NCBI GenBank assembly: GCA_945869955.1
Contig: CAMBQP010000025.1
Location: forward strand, 1-40,784
Reading direction: 5' to 3'
DNA length: 40,784 nucleotides
Source: Schlesneria paludicola DSM 18645
GTDB taxonomy: Bacteria > Planctomycetota > Planctomycetia > Planctomycetales > Planctomycetaceae
In this document: piece after piece, positions 8,504 to 18,212 of the stretch
Position numbering within the stretch: the first letter of the stretch is position 1
How the letters are laid out: every line of letters begins with the position of its first letter
Notes under the pieces: model-generated
Seen by the model: the letters and a program-made list of their open reading frames with translations, nothing else
Databases searched by the model: none
What the model was told of the DNA's origin: nothing
Position numbers and translations under genes: made by a program

Positions 8504-9163
8504 GGGTTTTCTGCTTTGCTCTACAAATTTTGACTGCCGAAAAAGGTCGGGGCCTGTACAAAGGTCGGGGCCTGCACTGGGTGCTCGCATCGACACACTT
8601 CTGCCTGACTCAAATCACTGCGAATCTCCGAAGATGAGGGAGTTTGAAGAGAGTAAGGCTGGACGTTGGGTGCTTGGGGATGATTCCAGAACCTGAGATC
8701 GAGAAGAAAACCTGGAACCTGCTTTCTACGCATCAAGAGATCGAAGAGATTGTATTCCACTGACTGACAACTACCCTCAACTCGCATTCTACCACGAAAT
8801 CACCTCTGCTCGACCTCAATTCTGTCTCGCGCATCGAGCTGGCAGCATTGAGTCCGCCCCGTAATGGGGCGAATGGCCATCTCATCCTCAGGGAATCTGG
8901 AAATTACCGCAGGAAACCACAGCGAAAACAAAACAATAGGGAGGTCAACAGGGGGAAATCGCGGTTTTGATCGCCAATTCACCGGTGGAATCAGCCCATA
9001 CACAGAGGAAAAACTGGTTTCCACCGCATGGGATTGTCGAGTCATACCCTGTTCTACTTGCATCATTCGAGATGATGGTTATACTTTTCGTTCCCCCAGC
9101 AGCGGTGAACCACTGGCTCTGGGATTGCTGTTCAGAGAAATTCGCACGCGATTTGAGGTTGTC
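8504..9163. other. 660-bp divergent intergenic region without a supported gene
   Basis: This stretch separates the minus-strand oxidase gene from plus-strand rpmB and must hold both promoters. Apart from the 15-bp repeat pair near 8550, I see no RNA gene, strong hairpin or convincing coding region. Short open frames on both strands lack Shine-Dalgarno sequences and recognisable protein patterns. Confidence 0.5.
8542..8574. repeat. Two 15-bp direct repeats, period 18 bp
   Basis: AAAGGTCGGGGCCTG occurs perfectly at 8542-8556 and again at 8560-8574. The repeat lies just upstream of the preferred start of the catalase/LodA fusion gene and would encode a repeated GPDL if translation began at 8590 or 8596. 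It may be a regulatory motif pair or a small slippage duplication. Confidence 0.8.
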
Positions 9164-9421
9164 ATGGGTTCGGAATGCGCAATTTGTCATAAGAAACCGG
9201 TTCGCGGCAACCAAAAGGTCGAACGGGGTAAGGCCAAGTACCTGGGTGGTAACGGTCGGAAAACCACCGGGATCACCAAGCGCTGGTTTCGGCCTAACCT
9301 GCAGTCGCTGCGGATGCAAACCGGTGAAACCTCGAAGCGAGTTCGTGTTTGCGTGCAATGCATTCGCTCCGGTCTCGTGGTCAAACGGGTTGTGAAAAAG
9401 CCGTTCACCATCGAAGGCTGA
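9164..9421 (+). CDS. rpmB: 50S ribosomal protein L28 (bL28), zinc-binding form
   Basis: The 85-residue product is ribosomal protein bL28 of the large subunit. The start SECAICHKKPVRGNQ and the body TTGITKRWFRPNLQ are characteristic. Two CxxC pairs (Cys5/Cys8 and Cys63/Cys66) indicate the zinc-ribbon form rather than the cysteine-free form. The frame is open far upstream, but the ATG at 9164 is fixed by GAGG 5 bases before it and by homology to the L28 N terminus. gatC follows 44 bp downstream on the same strand, so the two genes may share a transcript. Confidence 0.95.
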   Translation: MGSECAICHKKPVRGNQKVERGKAKYLGGNGRKTTGITKRWFRPNLQSLRMQTGETSKRVRVCVQCIRSGLVVKRVVKKPFTIEG

Positions 9422-9465
9422 TGATCAAACTCTGGTCGTTTCGACTTTTCAGGTAAGGCTTACCC

Positions 9466-9759
9466 ATGGATTTTTCGCGCGATGACGTCCGGAAAGTTGC
9501 TGGGTTGGCACGCCTGAAAGTCGGGGACGATGAGCTCGACCGCTTCGCTGCAGAACTGCAGGCGATGATTGGCTACGTGCAGATCTTAAATGAGGTCGAC
9601 ACCACGAATGTGTTGCCGATGGTGCACGCTGTGGAATTGCAAAACGTACTGCGATCGGACGTTTTGGCCCGCTCACTCGACCGAACCTCCGCCTTGGCGA
9701 ATGCCCCACGAACTGACGGCATTTTTTTTCTCGTTCCCGCGATTATCGAGAGCGATTGA
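9466..9759 (+). CDS. gatC: Aspartyl/glutamyl-tRNA amidotransferase subunit C
   Basis: GatC (97 residues) is the small subunit of GatCAB. That complex converts misacylated Glu-tRNA(Gln) or Asp-tRNA(Asn) to the correct aminoacyl-tRNA, and GatC stabilises the GatA-GatB contact. The pattern VRKVAGLARLKVGDDEL, FAAELQAMIGYVQILNEVDT, then VLRSDV is typical, and the length is normal. AGGTAAGG precedes the ATG. It follows rpmB by 44 bp. gatA and gatB are not adjacent; the amidase at 37.3 kb does not look like a true GatA. The tail after DGIFFLVP is short but complete. Confidence 0.93.
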   Translation: MDFSRDDVRKVAGLARLKVGDDELDRFAAELQAMIGYVQILNEVDTTNVLPMVHAVELQNVLRSDVLARSLDRTSALANAPRTDGIFFLVPAIIESD

Positions 9760-9796
9760 TTTCTCCGTAAGGCAGTCAGCAACGTTTGCCCCCTGA

Positions 9797-10000
9797 TCAG
9801 GCGGCTTTGCGTTTCTTTAAATCTTGCTGCTGGTCGATTTTGACCTGGGGTTCCTTTTGGGCCACCGATGACCAGCGAGCGACGCGATAGAGCGTACAGC
9901 AGCGATGACATCGGACGAATCGAGTGAAGAGTGACATCAGGTTCCGTTCTCCATAAGAACTTGCGTACACGTCATCGGTTTGGCATCTTGGACATTGCAT
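9797..10000 (-). CDS. Small zinc-ribbon protein
   Basis: The 67-residue product has two CxxC pairs, CPRC (Cys3/Cys6) and CHRC (Cys31/Cys34), consistent with a zinc ribbon, and a charged tail ending KKRKAA. An upstream GTG-type start at 10015 is possible, but the ATG at 10000 has GAGAGGAG about 6 bases before it and is preferred. The gene is convergent with gatC, 37 bp away. The function is unknown; such mini zinc ribbons are often nucleic-acid or protein adaptors. A real gene is likely because of the ribosome-binding site and paired cysteines. Confidence 0.68.
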   Translation of the reverse strand: MQCPRCQTDDVYASSYGERNLMSLFTRFVRCHRCCTLYRVARWSSVAQKEPQVKIDQQQDLKKRKAA

Positions 10001-10095
10001 GATTACTCCTCTCACCCCGCAGAGATTCGGTCACTTCCACAGGTTGTCAGTTGATTCTTATCAGCGTTTTCACCGTTGATCCGGATCGCGAACGG

Positions 10096-12669
10096 TTATT
10101 TTAACTCATCGCGACCAATTTGAATCGATTCTTCACGTCGATGCGGTTTCGCCAAATGGTCCGCAGAGATCTCAATCACGATGCGAGCATCCGCCTCTTC
10201 CATCGGCTCCAGGACCAGTTCGAAGACGGCATTCGCTCGCGGCGATAATTCATCGATCGGATCGAAAATCAGTGTATTTTTCTGTTGGCGGAACCGGTTG
10301 CCATGTACCGTGACTAATCTTAACTCGGGAGGAAGTTGAATGGTGAGCTGTACATTCCGAGCGGCCGAGGTTCCCATGTTTTTCAATTGAAACTTGGAGG
10401 TGATTTTGTCGCCAATGGTGACCAGACCGGTGTCACTGAGTGTCTCCATCTGCAGGGCGGGGCGTCCGATCACTTCAACGGTGGAATTGATAGCAGCAGA
10501 ACTTCCACTGGCTCCGGTAGCCGTAATTTTACCCGCCAGCGTCCCTGTTTCCTTCGGGACATACTTTACCGTCAGCGCGCGATCATCACCTGGTTCGAGC
10601 ACTCCGAGGGTCCAGATGACCGAATTGAGATTCGGATCGAATTTTCCCCCATCCGAGGCGGTCTCGAATTCCATTCCTGCGGGAACAACTTCCGAAATGC
10701 GAACCTTGGAAACTTTCAAGTTTCCTTCATTTCTAATGGTGTTGGTAAAGACCACAGGACGTTCTACATAAATTCGATTTTGCCCGGTACGAGTCAGCAC
10801 CAGTTGATCACCCACCACATCAACGGAACTGTCGAGTTGTTTCTTGATTCCGCTGTCGGCAGTCAGAATCGCACGATTCACCCCGCCCCCGGTTTTCACC
10901 GCGGTGACAGGGAGGACAATTTCCCGGACCTCATTCGGGGCCAACTTGCCAATCGGACATTCGATATCGTTTCCCGTCTCGTGCTTCAAGTGATCGGGAA
11001 CCAGATCACGCACCATAATATTCGAGGCTTCGACCTTTCCCACATTTTTCAGCTGAAACACGAGGTCAAAGTTTTGTCCCATCCGCACCTCTTTGGGGGC
11101 ATTGACGGTGAATTCCAGTTGCGGTGCTGAGACCTGAATCTCGGCGGTGACTTCCGTCGCAAAATGGACGCGAGCAACACTGCCGATTGGTCCTTCCTGT
11201 TTCGGAATCACTTTAATCGAGATTCGCTTCTCTTCATTCGGACGGAGCACGGGTTCTTTCCAGATCAGGTCTTTGCCGACCAGTTCAGCCCGTGGGGATG
11301 TCCCCAAAAGTTCGGTCCCTTTGGGAATGCGATCTTCGATCACGACATGATGCGCTGCCACGGTTCCCGTATTGCGCACAATAATCGTATAGACCAGCGG
11401 TTGTTCGATCACCGCCTGCTGTTGTGCCACTTTCTCAATAGTCAGTCGCGGCTGTTGCAATCCCCGTTGCGAGTCATCGCCAGCAACCCCGTCGCCCGTC
11501 ATCTCTGCGGGAGGATTCCGATCCGGATTCCGTTTGTACGGCGCTGATTCACCAAGCAGGTCCCGATCGTCATCGAAGGATTTCGGTTGACCGGTGGTCG
11601 GTCGCCTTAATGGGTCCCGTGCGGGTAACGCAGGGGACGGAGTCGATTCTTGACGAGCGGATTGCGGCTCGTCATCGGCAAAGTGATTTCGTTTGGTTGC
11701 GGGTGTTGAGCGTAAATCGGGCGTAGAAATTCGCTCCGGGGGAAGTTGCGTTGATTCAGGCTCGCTCAAGGCTTCGGGAACGGTTAATTCAGGAGAAGCC
11801 TCCTCAAAAGCGGTCCCCTCTTCGTTGGCCGGCGGCGAAACATCACCGGGCTTTTCTTTCGGCTCAAAATCAAACGGGTCCGACTCGATCTCGACAGGGA
11901 CCTGAAGTTTCTGCTCCGAGTTCTGCATGGCCCGCCGGGATCGGGGGATGGGAGCATCTTCCTCGGCATCCAATGTTGCGGGTAACGCTGGCGATTTGTC
12001 GAAAGTGGATTTCAGCGAATCAGAGCCCGAAGAGAAGTCCTCGTCAAAAGGATCTTCGGCGGGTTTGCCAATCGGACTGAGTTCCCTGGCGGAAGGATCT
12101 TCAGGCGACTTGATTGACGAGTCCTCTGGCGCATCAGGCGACGCTGCGGTCGTGTCGGTGGTGGCCGCGGCGGTCTCGGATTCGGTGTCCCCAGCTCCCT
12201 CGTCAGGTAATGATCGAGGTCGTTCGATCAGCACGGCATCCTGCTCGAACGAATTTTCATTTTCGTCTTGTAAACGAACGGGCTGCGGTCGGGATTCCCG
12301 CCGGGCGAGTTCCACTTGGCCGGAATGAGTTCGAGTCGATCCCAGTGCCGTTTTTACGGATGGGGAATTCGTTTCGGGGTGATAATTCCCGACCAGATCA
12401 ATCCGTTCATTTTGCGTATTGCGTCGCGGCCTCGCGGCAGGGCGATCCGGTTCGGCTCGACCAAGAGCCACAGCCCGTTCACGGTTGTCTGTTGATCGCA
12501 AGGAATCGACGGCTGCCGATTCGTCACGCTCTTCGGCAGCAGGCTCTTCGGCAGCAGAAGGTTCCAGACTTGCCACACGGCTCATCCCCTTCTGTGCTTG
12601 AAAGACCGCAAATAGCCCTATTCCAATGACGCCCACCATGACAGTGAGTTTTCCGAATCCATTCCACAT
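10096..12669 (-). CDS. Membrane-anchored DUF11-repeat envelope protein
   Basis: The 857-residue protein begins with one hydrophobic segment (LTVMVGVIGIGLFAVF, residues about 9-24), a signal anchor or uncleaved signal. Residues about 40-395 are low-complexity and rich in Pro, Glu, Asp and Ser, probably an extended spacer. From about residue 405 to the end come four DUF11/CARDB-like beta-sandwich repeats, each with the pattern VRNTGTVAAHHVVIEDRIP, seen again as LKNVGKVEASNIMVRDLVP, IRNEGNLKVSKVRISEVVP and LKNMGTSAARNVQLTIQLP. DUF11 repeats are common in planctomycete surface proteins. The ATG at 12669 has GGAAGGG upstream and is preferred to 12711. The gene is divergent from the secretin gene, so it may be part of the same envelope system. 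Confidence 0.83.
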   Translation of the reverse strand: MWNGFGKLTVMVGVIGIGLFAVFQAQKGMSRVASLEPSAAEEPAAEERDESAAVDSLRSTDNRERAVALGRAEPDRPAARPRRNTQNERIDLVGNYHPETNSPSVKTALGSTRTHSGQVELARRESRPQPVRLQDENENSFEQDAVLIERPRSLPDEGAGDTESETAAATTDTTAASPDAPEDSSIKSPEDPSARELSPIGKPAEDPFDEDFSSGSDSLKSTFDKSPALPATLDAEEDAPIPRSRRAMQNSEQKLQVPVEIESDPFDFEPKEKPGDVSPPANEEGTAFEEASPELTVPEALSEPESTQLPPERISTPDLRSTPATKRNHFADDEPQSARQESTPSPALPARDPLRRPTTGQPKSFDDDRDLLGESAPYKRNPDRNPPAEMTGDGVAGDDSQRGLQQPRLTIEKVAQQQAVIEQPLVYTIIVRNTGTVAAHHVVIEDRIPKGTELLGTSPRAELVGKDLIWKEPVLRPNEEKRISIKVIPKQEGPIGSVARVHFATEVTAEIQVSAPQLEFTVNAPKEVRMGQNFDLVFQLKNVGKVEASNIMVRDLVPDHLKHETGNDIECPIGKLAPNEVREIVLPVTAVKTGGGVNRAILTADSGIKKQLDSSVDVVGDQLVLTRTGQNRIYVERPVVFTNTIRNEGNLKVSKVRISEVVPAGMEFETASDGGKFDPNLNSVIWTLGVLEPGDDRALTVKYVPKETGTLAGKITATGASGSSAAINSTVEVIGRPALQMETLSDTGLVTIGDKITSKFQLKNMGTSAARNVQLTIQLPPELRLVTVHGNRFRQQKNTLIFDPIDELSPRANAVFELVLEPMEEADARIVIEISADHLAKPHRREESIQIGRDELK

Positions 12670-13121
12670 GGGAATCCCTTCCCCCCGAAGCTCCCCACCA
12701 CACCGATCCACCGCTTCATTGCGGTGGATCCTTTACAACAGATCCGGCGATCGCGAAGTCGTCAGGATGAACTTTCATCGAGAGGACTTCACGGACCCTG
12801 ATCGCTGCAAATGTCACTCAATAACAGTCTCTAACAGATTTCCGATTCTCTGGAAAGAGGAGTTGCCGTGTAAGAGGTGACAGAGAGGCGGGCTGAGTCG
12901 CCCCCACACCCTTGATACGCCACGGCCGCAGGGTCTGCGGGGAAGTCGATTTTTGGAGGTCTTTGCACCAGGGACGCCGTGTGCCGGGGACGCAGCTTAA
13001 CGAGATTGATCGGTTGGTAAACTCGAATCAGTTGGTCTTGATCAAACTGGACCTCTTGCCTAGCATCCGATTCTCTCAACAATCCCGCAACAATCCGTTC
13101 TCCCATCGCCAGGTGTTTCCC
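12670..13121. other. Divergent intergenic region between DUF11 and secretin genes
   Basis: About 450 bp separate the two divergent starts and should hold both promoters. The secretin reading frame stays open back to 12912, but that stretch has no signal-peptide-like sequence and reads as untranslated leader. I see no hairpin with a T-run, no RNA gene and no clear palindromic operator. Confidence 0.45.
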
Positions 13122-16100
13122 TTGGATACCCTTCGCACGCACCCAGTTTGCGCACGTCGAAAGCTCGATTGCCTCAGTTCGCCAAGGGCGTTCCGATGGC
13201 AAATCGCTTTCCTATTCCTTACCGCAGGAATGTTGTTTTCTCGCCATGCCGCCGTTGCGGACGAGCCGGAAATCTATCGCTCTTATGAATTGAAGCATCA
13301 GACCGCCAGCGAAGCCGAATCGGTGCTGGCCGAAATGCTCGAGAGCCTCAGCGAACCGGTCCTTCTCGTGGTCGACGCGAAGAAAAATCGGCTGCTGCTC
13401 AGTGGGCCAGCTAAGGCACATCAGATCGCCAGCTCGGTACTCGCAACGATCGACCGTCCAGCTCCTTTGGCAACACCCGCAGTGATTGAGCCAGTGCTCA
13501 AGTCGTATTCCTGTCCGCAAGCAAAAATTAAATACCTGGTTTCGAGTCTGCGTGAGCGGTATACGGAGCATAAAAACGTCCGCATCGCGGCAGATTCTGC
13601 CGGTGAACGATTAATTGTGCTGGCTGCTCCGGAAATTCATCGCGAAATTTCTGCGACGATCAAATCGACAAATCCCCAAGGGGATCCTTTTTCTCAGGAG
13701 GATGATTCCGAGACCGAGGCCGCACCTCCGATCGTCCGGCAGCAATCAGCCAAGGTCTCTTCCAGTTCGACAGAAAAGACCGTCACGCGGGCTGCTCACC
13801 AACACGAGAAATCAAAAACACGCCCGCAAGTTCTCCCTGCCGAGATTCTGCCTGCTGTGACGGATGATCCCGCTGAAACTTTGGATGGTGGACAGTTTCT
13901 GGGATTGTTGCATATCAAAGCCGACTCGATGATTGCCGCATTGCATCCGCTGCTGAGTGATCGGTTCGAGGCGATCGGATCGACAAAAACGCATTATCTT
14001 GTCACCGTCAGCGACGAGTCATCCGCAGAGATCACGCTCGATCGGCGACGTAATGGGGTGACGATTGCGGGTGATCCGATGTTCGTGCCTCAATTGACCC
14101 GTATGATCCGCTGTCTCGACGAACCCAAGACATCGAGTGTCGATCGGACAGCGGTTCTGCCGCTGCATGGCTTGGACATGGACAAGGTCGAAGCGGTCAA
14201 AAATGCGTTTCTGCAGCGAGAACGGTCGACCACGTCGACACGTGACTCGGCAAAACCACAGCGGACTTCAGGCAAGTCGACCGCAGTCAAAAACGCAGCC
14301 CATGTTGGCGACCGGGCATCGCTCAGTACCATTCGGCTGGTTGGGAATCAGGATTCTTCTGCTGGAACGGCTGACGGTGGGACCGAGGCCTCGCCCCGCG
14401 AGAACCCCGAAGGAGACGAGCTTCAACAGCAGCTCAGGCGTCTCGGTTCAGAGCTCGAGATCGAAGTTCTTCCGGACCTGGATGCCATTATTCTGCGAGG
14501 GAATAAGCCCGATGTCCAGGAAATGACACGGATCTTGAAAGAGCTGGAACGGCTGAGTCTGGAGACCGAGCCGCTGATCGAGATCTATCCCTTAAAGCAT
14601 GTCCGCGGTGAATCACTCGTAGCCTTGATCGAGAAAGTGACTACAGATCTTACGGGATCGCTGCAGGGACGGGTCACGGTGACTCCGCTGGTCAAACCGA
14701 ATTCGCTGCTGATTATTGGCTGGGGTGAATCCGTCAAATCGATCCGGCAATTGATTGAAAAGCTGGATCAACCGATTCCGGAGGATGCGGAATTCCAGGT
14801 CTTTCGACTCAAACATGCCGACGCGCAGCCGACCCGAACCACGGTGCAAGAGTTTTTCACCGCTCGAACAACAGCAGGGACGGGGACAGGAGCTGCCGCA
14901 GGGACGGGATTGGCCCCTCGCGTTCAGGTCACCGCCGACCTGCGAACCAATTCACTCATCGTTCAGGCCCCCCCACGTGACATGAAAGAAGCAGCAGAAC
15001 TGATCGAAGAACTTGATGTACCGGGTGGCGCAGTGGTCCAACAGGCTCGCATTTTCAAATTGAAAAACACCTTGGCTGCCGACTTGGTCACGGTGCTGCA
15101 ATCGGCGATTGATGCAACACGAGGAAAAGAGGGGACAGGGAATGTTCCGCAGAAATCGTCGCTACTGGAATTCCTGTCGATCGACAAAGAGGGACGGCAA
15201 GTTCAGAGATCGGCGATTCTGAGTGATGTGAAGGTGACCGCCGACCCCCGCACCAATTCGCTGCTGGTCTCCGCCGCCGCCGAAAGCATGGAACTGATCG
15301 CATCCTTGATCCAGCGACTGGATGAAGCGACACCGGAAGGGGCTCAGATCAAGGTTTTCCGGGTGATCAACGGTGATGCGATCAGCCTGGTACAAATGCT
15401 TCGCTCGTTGCTTCCCCCTTCGAGTGGCCCTGCCGGTTCACCGCAATTGGCGAGTTCTCGTGATGAATCGTCGCTGGTGGCGACACGCTTTTCGGTCGAC
15501 CTCAGAACCAACAGCATCATCGCGACGGGATCGCCCGGGGACTTGCGAATTATCGAAGCCCTGTTGTTGCGACTGGATCAGAAGGATGTGGAACAGCGAA
15601 AAAACACGGTCTATCGATTGAAGAATGCCCCGGCGGATGCGGTGGCAAGAAGTGTTAATGACTTCCTCAGAAGCGAACGATCGGTGCAGCAGGCGGCCCC
15701 CGGAGCGATCAGTCCGTTCCAGCAGATTGAAAGCGAAGTCGTCGTCGTTCCAGAACCGGTCGGGAATTCGCTGATCATCAGTGCGACCCCCCGTTTCTTC
15801 GATGAAATTGAAGCCCTGGTCGAAAAACTGGACGCACAGCCGCCACAAGTGATGATCCAGGTTCTGATCGCCGAAGTTTCGTTGAACAATACAAATGAGT
15901 TTGGTGTCGAGCTGGGCCTGCAGGATTCGTTACTGTTTGATCGCAGCTTGATGGGAAATCTCGTCACGACAACAAGTACCGTCCAATCGTCATCACCTTC
16001 CGGAATCCTGACCGCGACTTCGCAAAAGATTGTCGGCGCCACCAACACGCCGGGCTTTGCCTTTAATGGGGCTCCGCTGGGAAACAGTGGAAGCGCGGAT

Positions 16101-17057
16101 TCGCTGGCGACTGCCAGTAATGTGGCGGGGCAAGCGGTCTCGAATTTTGGGGTCGGCAGCATCAATAATCAGCTGGGATATGGGGGACTGGTCCTTTCGG
16201 CCAGCAGTGAAAACGTCAGTATGCTGATTCGTGCGCTGCAGCAGTCCAATCGTCTTGAGGTTCTCAGTCGCCCACAAATTCGGACGCTCGATAATCAGCC
16301 CGCGTTCATCCAGATCGGTCAACGAGTTCCACGAATCGTCAGTGCTTCGGTGACGCAAGTGGGATCGGTGAATGGTGTGACTCTGGAAAACGTGGGTTTG
16401 ATTTTGGGCGTTACACCGCGAATCAGCCCGGAAGGTCTCGTCGTGATGGAAGTCGATGCGGAAAAATCTGAGGTCGATGTGGTCAATCAGGGGATTCCAG
16501 TCTCGGTCTCCGCAAATGGTGCCGTCATCAGGTCGCCGATTTTTAATATCACGACAGCCTCGACAACGGTCAGTGCGCAAAGTGGCGAAACGATTATCAT
16601 CGGCGGGCTGATTACCAAAAGCTCGAATGACACGGTGCGTCGGGTCCCCCTGCTTTCGGATATTCCCGTGCTGGGAAACTTATTTCGCTACGACAGTTCC
16701 ATTTCCCGACGCTCGGAATTGTTGATTATTCTCACCCCCTATGTCATTCGCAGCCCGGAAGAATCGGCTCGAATCAAACGTGAAGAAGTGGCGAAAATGC
16801 ACTGGTGTGCCGGTGACGTGCTGGACGTTTATGGTCCCGGGATTATTGCTGACGAAGCGGGCCCATTTATTGACGCACAAGTCCCAGTCATTTATCCCGA
16901 TGCCAATCCTCGTGGCACGCTGCAACCCGTTGAACTTCCACCGGAACCCGGTATCACCACCACAATTCAGGTGGATCAACCGACGGTGAATCTGAAAACT
17001 TCGAAACCCAAAAAGCCTGGCTTTTTCCCTGTAGTTTCTCAGAAAAAGCGCAAATAG
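13122..17057 (+). CDS. Giant secretin (GspD/PilQ family) with expanded N-domain array
   Basis: Secretins form the gated outer-membrane ring of type II/III secretion and type IV pilus systems. The C-terminal third (from about residue 910) shows the family pattern: VMIQVLIAEVSLNN, EVLSRPQIRTLDNQPAFIQIG, SAQSGETIIIGGLI, VPLLSDIPVLGNLFRYD and ELLIILTPYVIR. Before it lie at least seven ring-building N-type modules, recognisable by repeats such as VTADLRTNSLIVQA, VTADPRTNSLLVSA and SVDLRTNSIIAT. Typical GspD has three to four N-domains and 650-700 residues, while this protein has 1311. I chose the TTG at 13122: AGGTG lies 6 bases upstream and a signal peptide (WQIAFLFLTAGMLF, cleavage near AAVADE) follows. 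A lipoprotein gene follows 30 bp downstream. Confidence 0.9.
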   Translation: MDTLRTHPVCARRKLDCLSSPRAFRWQIAFLFLTAGMLFSRHAAVADEPEIYRSYELKHQTASEAESVLAEMLESLSEPVLLVVDAKKNRLLLSGPAKAHQIASSVLATIDRPAPLATPAVIEPVLKSYSCPQAKIKYLVSSLRERYTEHKNVRIAADSAGERLIVLAAPEIHREISATIKSTNPQGDPFSQEDDSETEAAPPIVRQQSAKVSSSSTEKTVTRAAHQHEKSKTRPQVLPAEILPAVTDDPAETLDGGQFLGLLHIKADSMIAALHPLLSDRFEAIGSTKTHYLVTVSDESSAEITLDRRRNGVTIAGDPMFVPQLTRMIRCLDEPKTSSVDRTAVLPLHGLDMDKVEAVKNAFLQRERSTTSTRDSAKPQRTSGKSTAVKNAAHVGDRASLSTIRLVGNQDSSAGTADGGTEASPRENPEGDELQQQLRRLGSELEIEVLPDLDAIILRGNKPDVQEMTRILKELERLSLETEPLIEIYPLKHVRGESLVALIEKVTTDLTGSLQGRVTVTPLVKPNSLLIIGWGESVKSIRQLIEKLDQPIPEDAEFQVFRLKHADAQPTRTTVQEFFTARTTAGTGTGAAAGTGLAPRVQVTADLRTNSLIVQAPPRDMKEAAELIEELDVPGGAVVQQARIFKLKNTLAADLVTVLQSAIDATRGKEGTGNVPQKSSLLEFLSIDKEGRQVQRSAILSDVKVTADPRTNSLLVSAAAESMELIASLIQRLDEATPEGAQIKVFRVINGDAISLVQMLRSLLPPSSGPAGSPQLASSRDESSLVATRFSVDLRTNSIIATGSPGDLRIIEALLLRLDQKDVEQRKNTVYRLKNAPADAVARSVNDFLRSERSVQQAAPGAISPFQQIESEVVVVPEPVGNSLIISATPRFFDEIEALVEKLDAQPPQVMIQVLIAEVSLNNTNEFGVELGLQDSLLFDRSLMGNLVTTTSTVQSSSPSGILTATSQKIVGATNTPGFAFNGAPLGNSGSADSLATASNVAGQAVSNFGVGSINNQLGYGGLVLSASSENVSMLIRALQQSNRLEVLSRPQIRTLDNQPAFIQIGQRVPRIVSASVTQVGSVNGVTLENVGLILGVTPRISPEGLVVMEVDAEKSEVDVVNQGIPVSVSANGAVIRSPIFNITTASTTVSAQSGETIIIGGLITKSSNDTVRRVPLLSDIPVLGNLFRYDSSISRRSELLIILTPYVIRSPEESARIKREEVAKMHWCAGDVLDVYGPGIIADEAGPFIDAQVPVIYPDANPRGTLQPVELPPEPGITTTIQVDQPTVNLKTSKPKKPGFFPVVSQKKRK

Positions 17058-17087
17058 TTCGGGAACGAACCCAGGGGAAGTCTTTGC

Positions 17088-18212
17088 ATGAAACGACTCA
17101 CCGATACCATGAAGATCAACCACCAAATCAGGTCGATGACTCAAAGCACGAGTGATCAGGCGACTGTTGGCCACACCCGTTTTCATGACGGTCTGAGGGG
17201 ATTTTTCCGCAGACATCTGGTCCAAATCAGCTACCTCCTTTGCTTGTCACTCATTTGTGGCTGCGCGACTTTTGATCTCAGCAAACGAATTCCGTGGATG
17301 GATTCTGATGAGATCACACTCCCGACCAAGATTACAACCCTCTGGACGCACACGATTCTGAATCAGTCGGGGCAGAAGGGGGTGCGCGGTTTTGGTGGAA
17401 GGATCATGTTTCATGGCAAGGAAAATGAAAAACCGGTACGTGTGGAAGGGACACTGATCATCTACGCGTTTGATGAAACGGATCGCGTCAATTCGGTTCC
17501 CGAACGAAAGTTTGTTTTCACCCCCGAGCAGTTTGAAAAACACTACAGCCTTTCCAAGCTGGGACATTCCTACAGCATCTGGATCCCCTGGGACGAAGTG
17601 GGTGGTCGGCCACGCCGCATCAATCTGTTGGCTCGGTTTGAACCGGTCGATGGGGGGATGGTGATGTCCGAAAACTCGCTGCAGCTCCTTCCCGGAATTT
17701 CTCCCACCTCTTATGAGGAGAAAAGCGAGGAATTGGAGTCTGCGGAGCGCGCATCCGAGGTTGAGCAGGCGAAATTTCAGCGACCCGCCTCATTGGATCG
17801 TGGGCATGATTCGCAGTCACGTCCCCTGATGGAAGATGCGGATACGATCAATTTACCACTGAGCTTCAGTCGACGCCTCAACGCCATCGACGAAGTACCG
17901 GCGCTAAAGATCCGCGAATCCCGCATCGATTCGTCTGTCGTTCCAGCGAACTATACCGAACCGGGGGTTGAACCGGCCCAGCGAGATCAGGCCGAGTTAC
18001 CCGGTACCAGTGGAGCTGCTGCTGCTGCGAAGGGGGAGCGTACCAATTCGGAGTCCACTACTTCGCAAAAGGCACTAATGGCGCGACAGCGGGAACTCTC
18101 AGATCATTTTGGACGGCGGAAATCCCAGGTTCAAAAAGCATCAACTGCTCGATCAAGGCTCGCTCCTCCTCAGAACCCACAACTCCCTGCAGATGAACCG
18201 TCTCTCCCGTAA
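17088..18212 (+). CDS. Predicted outer-membrane lipoprotein, probable secretin partner
   Basis: The 374-residue product has a hydrophobic segment followed by a lipobox, LSLICGCATF, with lipidation candidate Cys59. That N region is long, so a later start is possible, but AGGGGAAG precedes the ATG at 17088. A folded region (residues about 75-205; TKITTLWTHTILNQSGQKG, GRIMFHGKENEKPVRVEGTL) is followed by a disordered Ser/Glu/Gln-rich tail. I do not recognise a named family. It starts 30 bp after the secretin stop and is almost certainly in its operon, so it may act like a pilotin or as a scaffold for the secretin; that is inference. Its last 155 bp overlap the 3' end of the opposing BON-domain gene. 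Confidence 0.78.
   Translation: MKRLTDTMKINHQIRSMTQSTSDQATVGHTRFHDGLRGFFRRHLVQISYLLCLSLICGCATFDLSKRIPWMDSDEITLPTKITTLWTHTILNQSGQKGVRGFGGRIMFHGKENEKPVRVEGTLIIYAFDETDRVNSVPERKFVFTPEQFEKHYSLSKLGHSYSIWIPWDEVGGRPRRINLLARFEPVDGGMVMSENSLQLLPGISPTSYEEKSEELESAERASEVEQAKFQRPASLDRGHDSQSRPLMEDADTINLPLSFSRRLNAIDEVPALKIRESRIDSSVVPANYTEPGVEPAQRDQAELPGTSGAAAAAKGERTNSESTTSQKALMARQRELSDHFGRRKSQVQKASTARSRLAPPQNPQLPADEPSLP

Noticed and set aside
8800..9066. Minus-strand open frame upstream of rpmB
   Set aside because: No ribosome-binding site, no recognisable pattern and odd composition; treated as intergenic.
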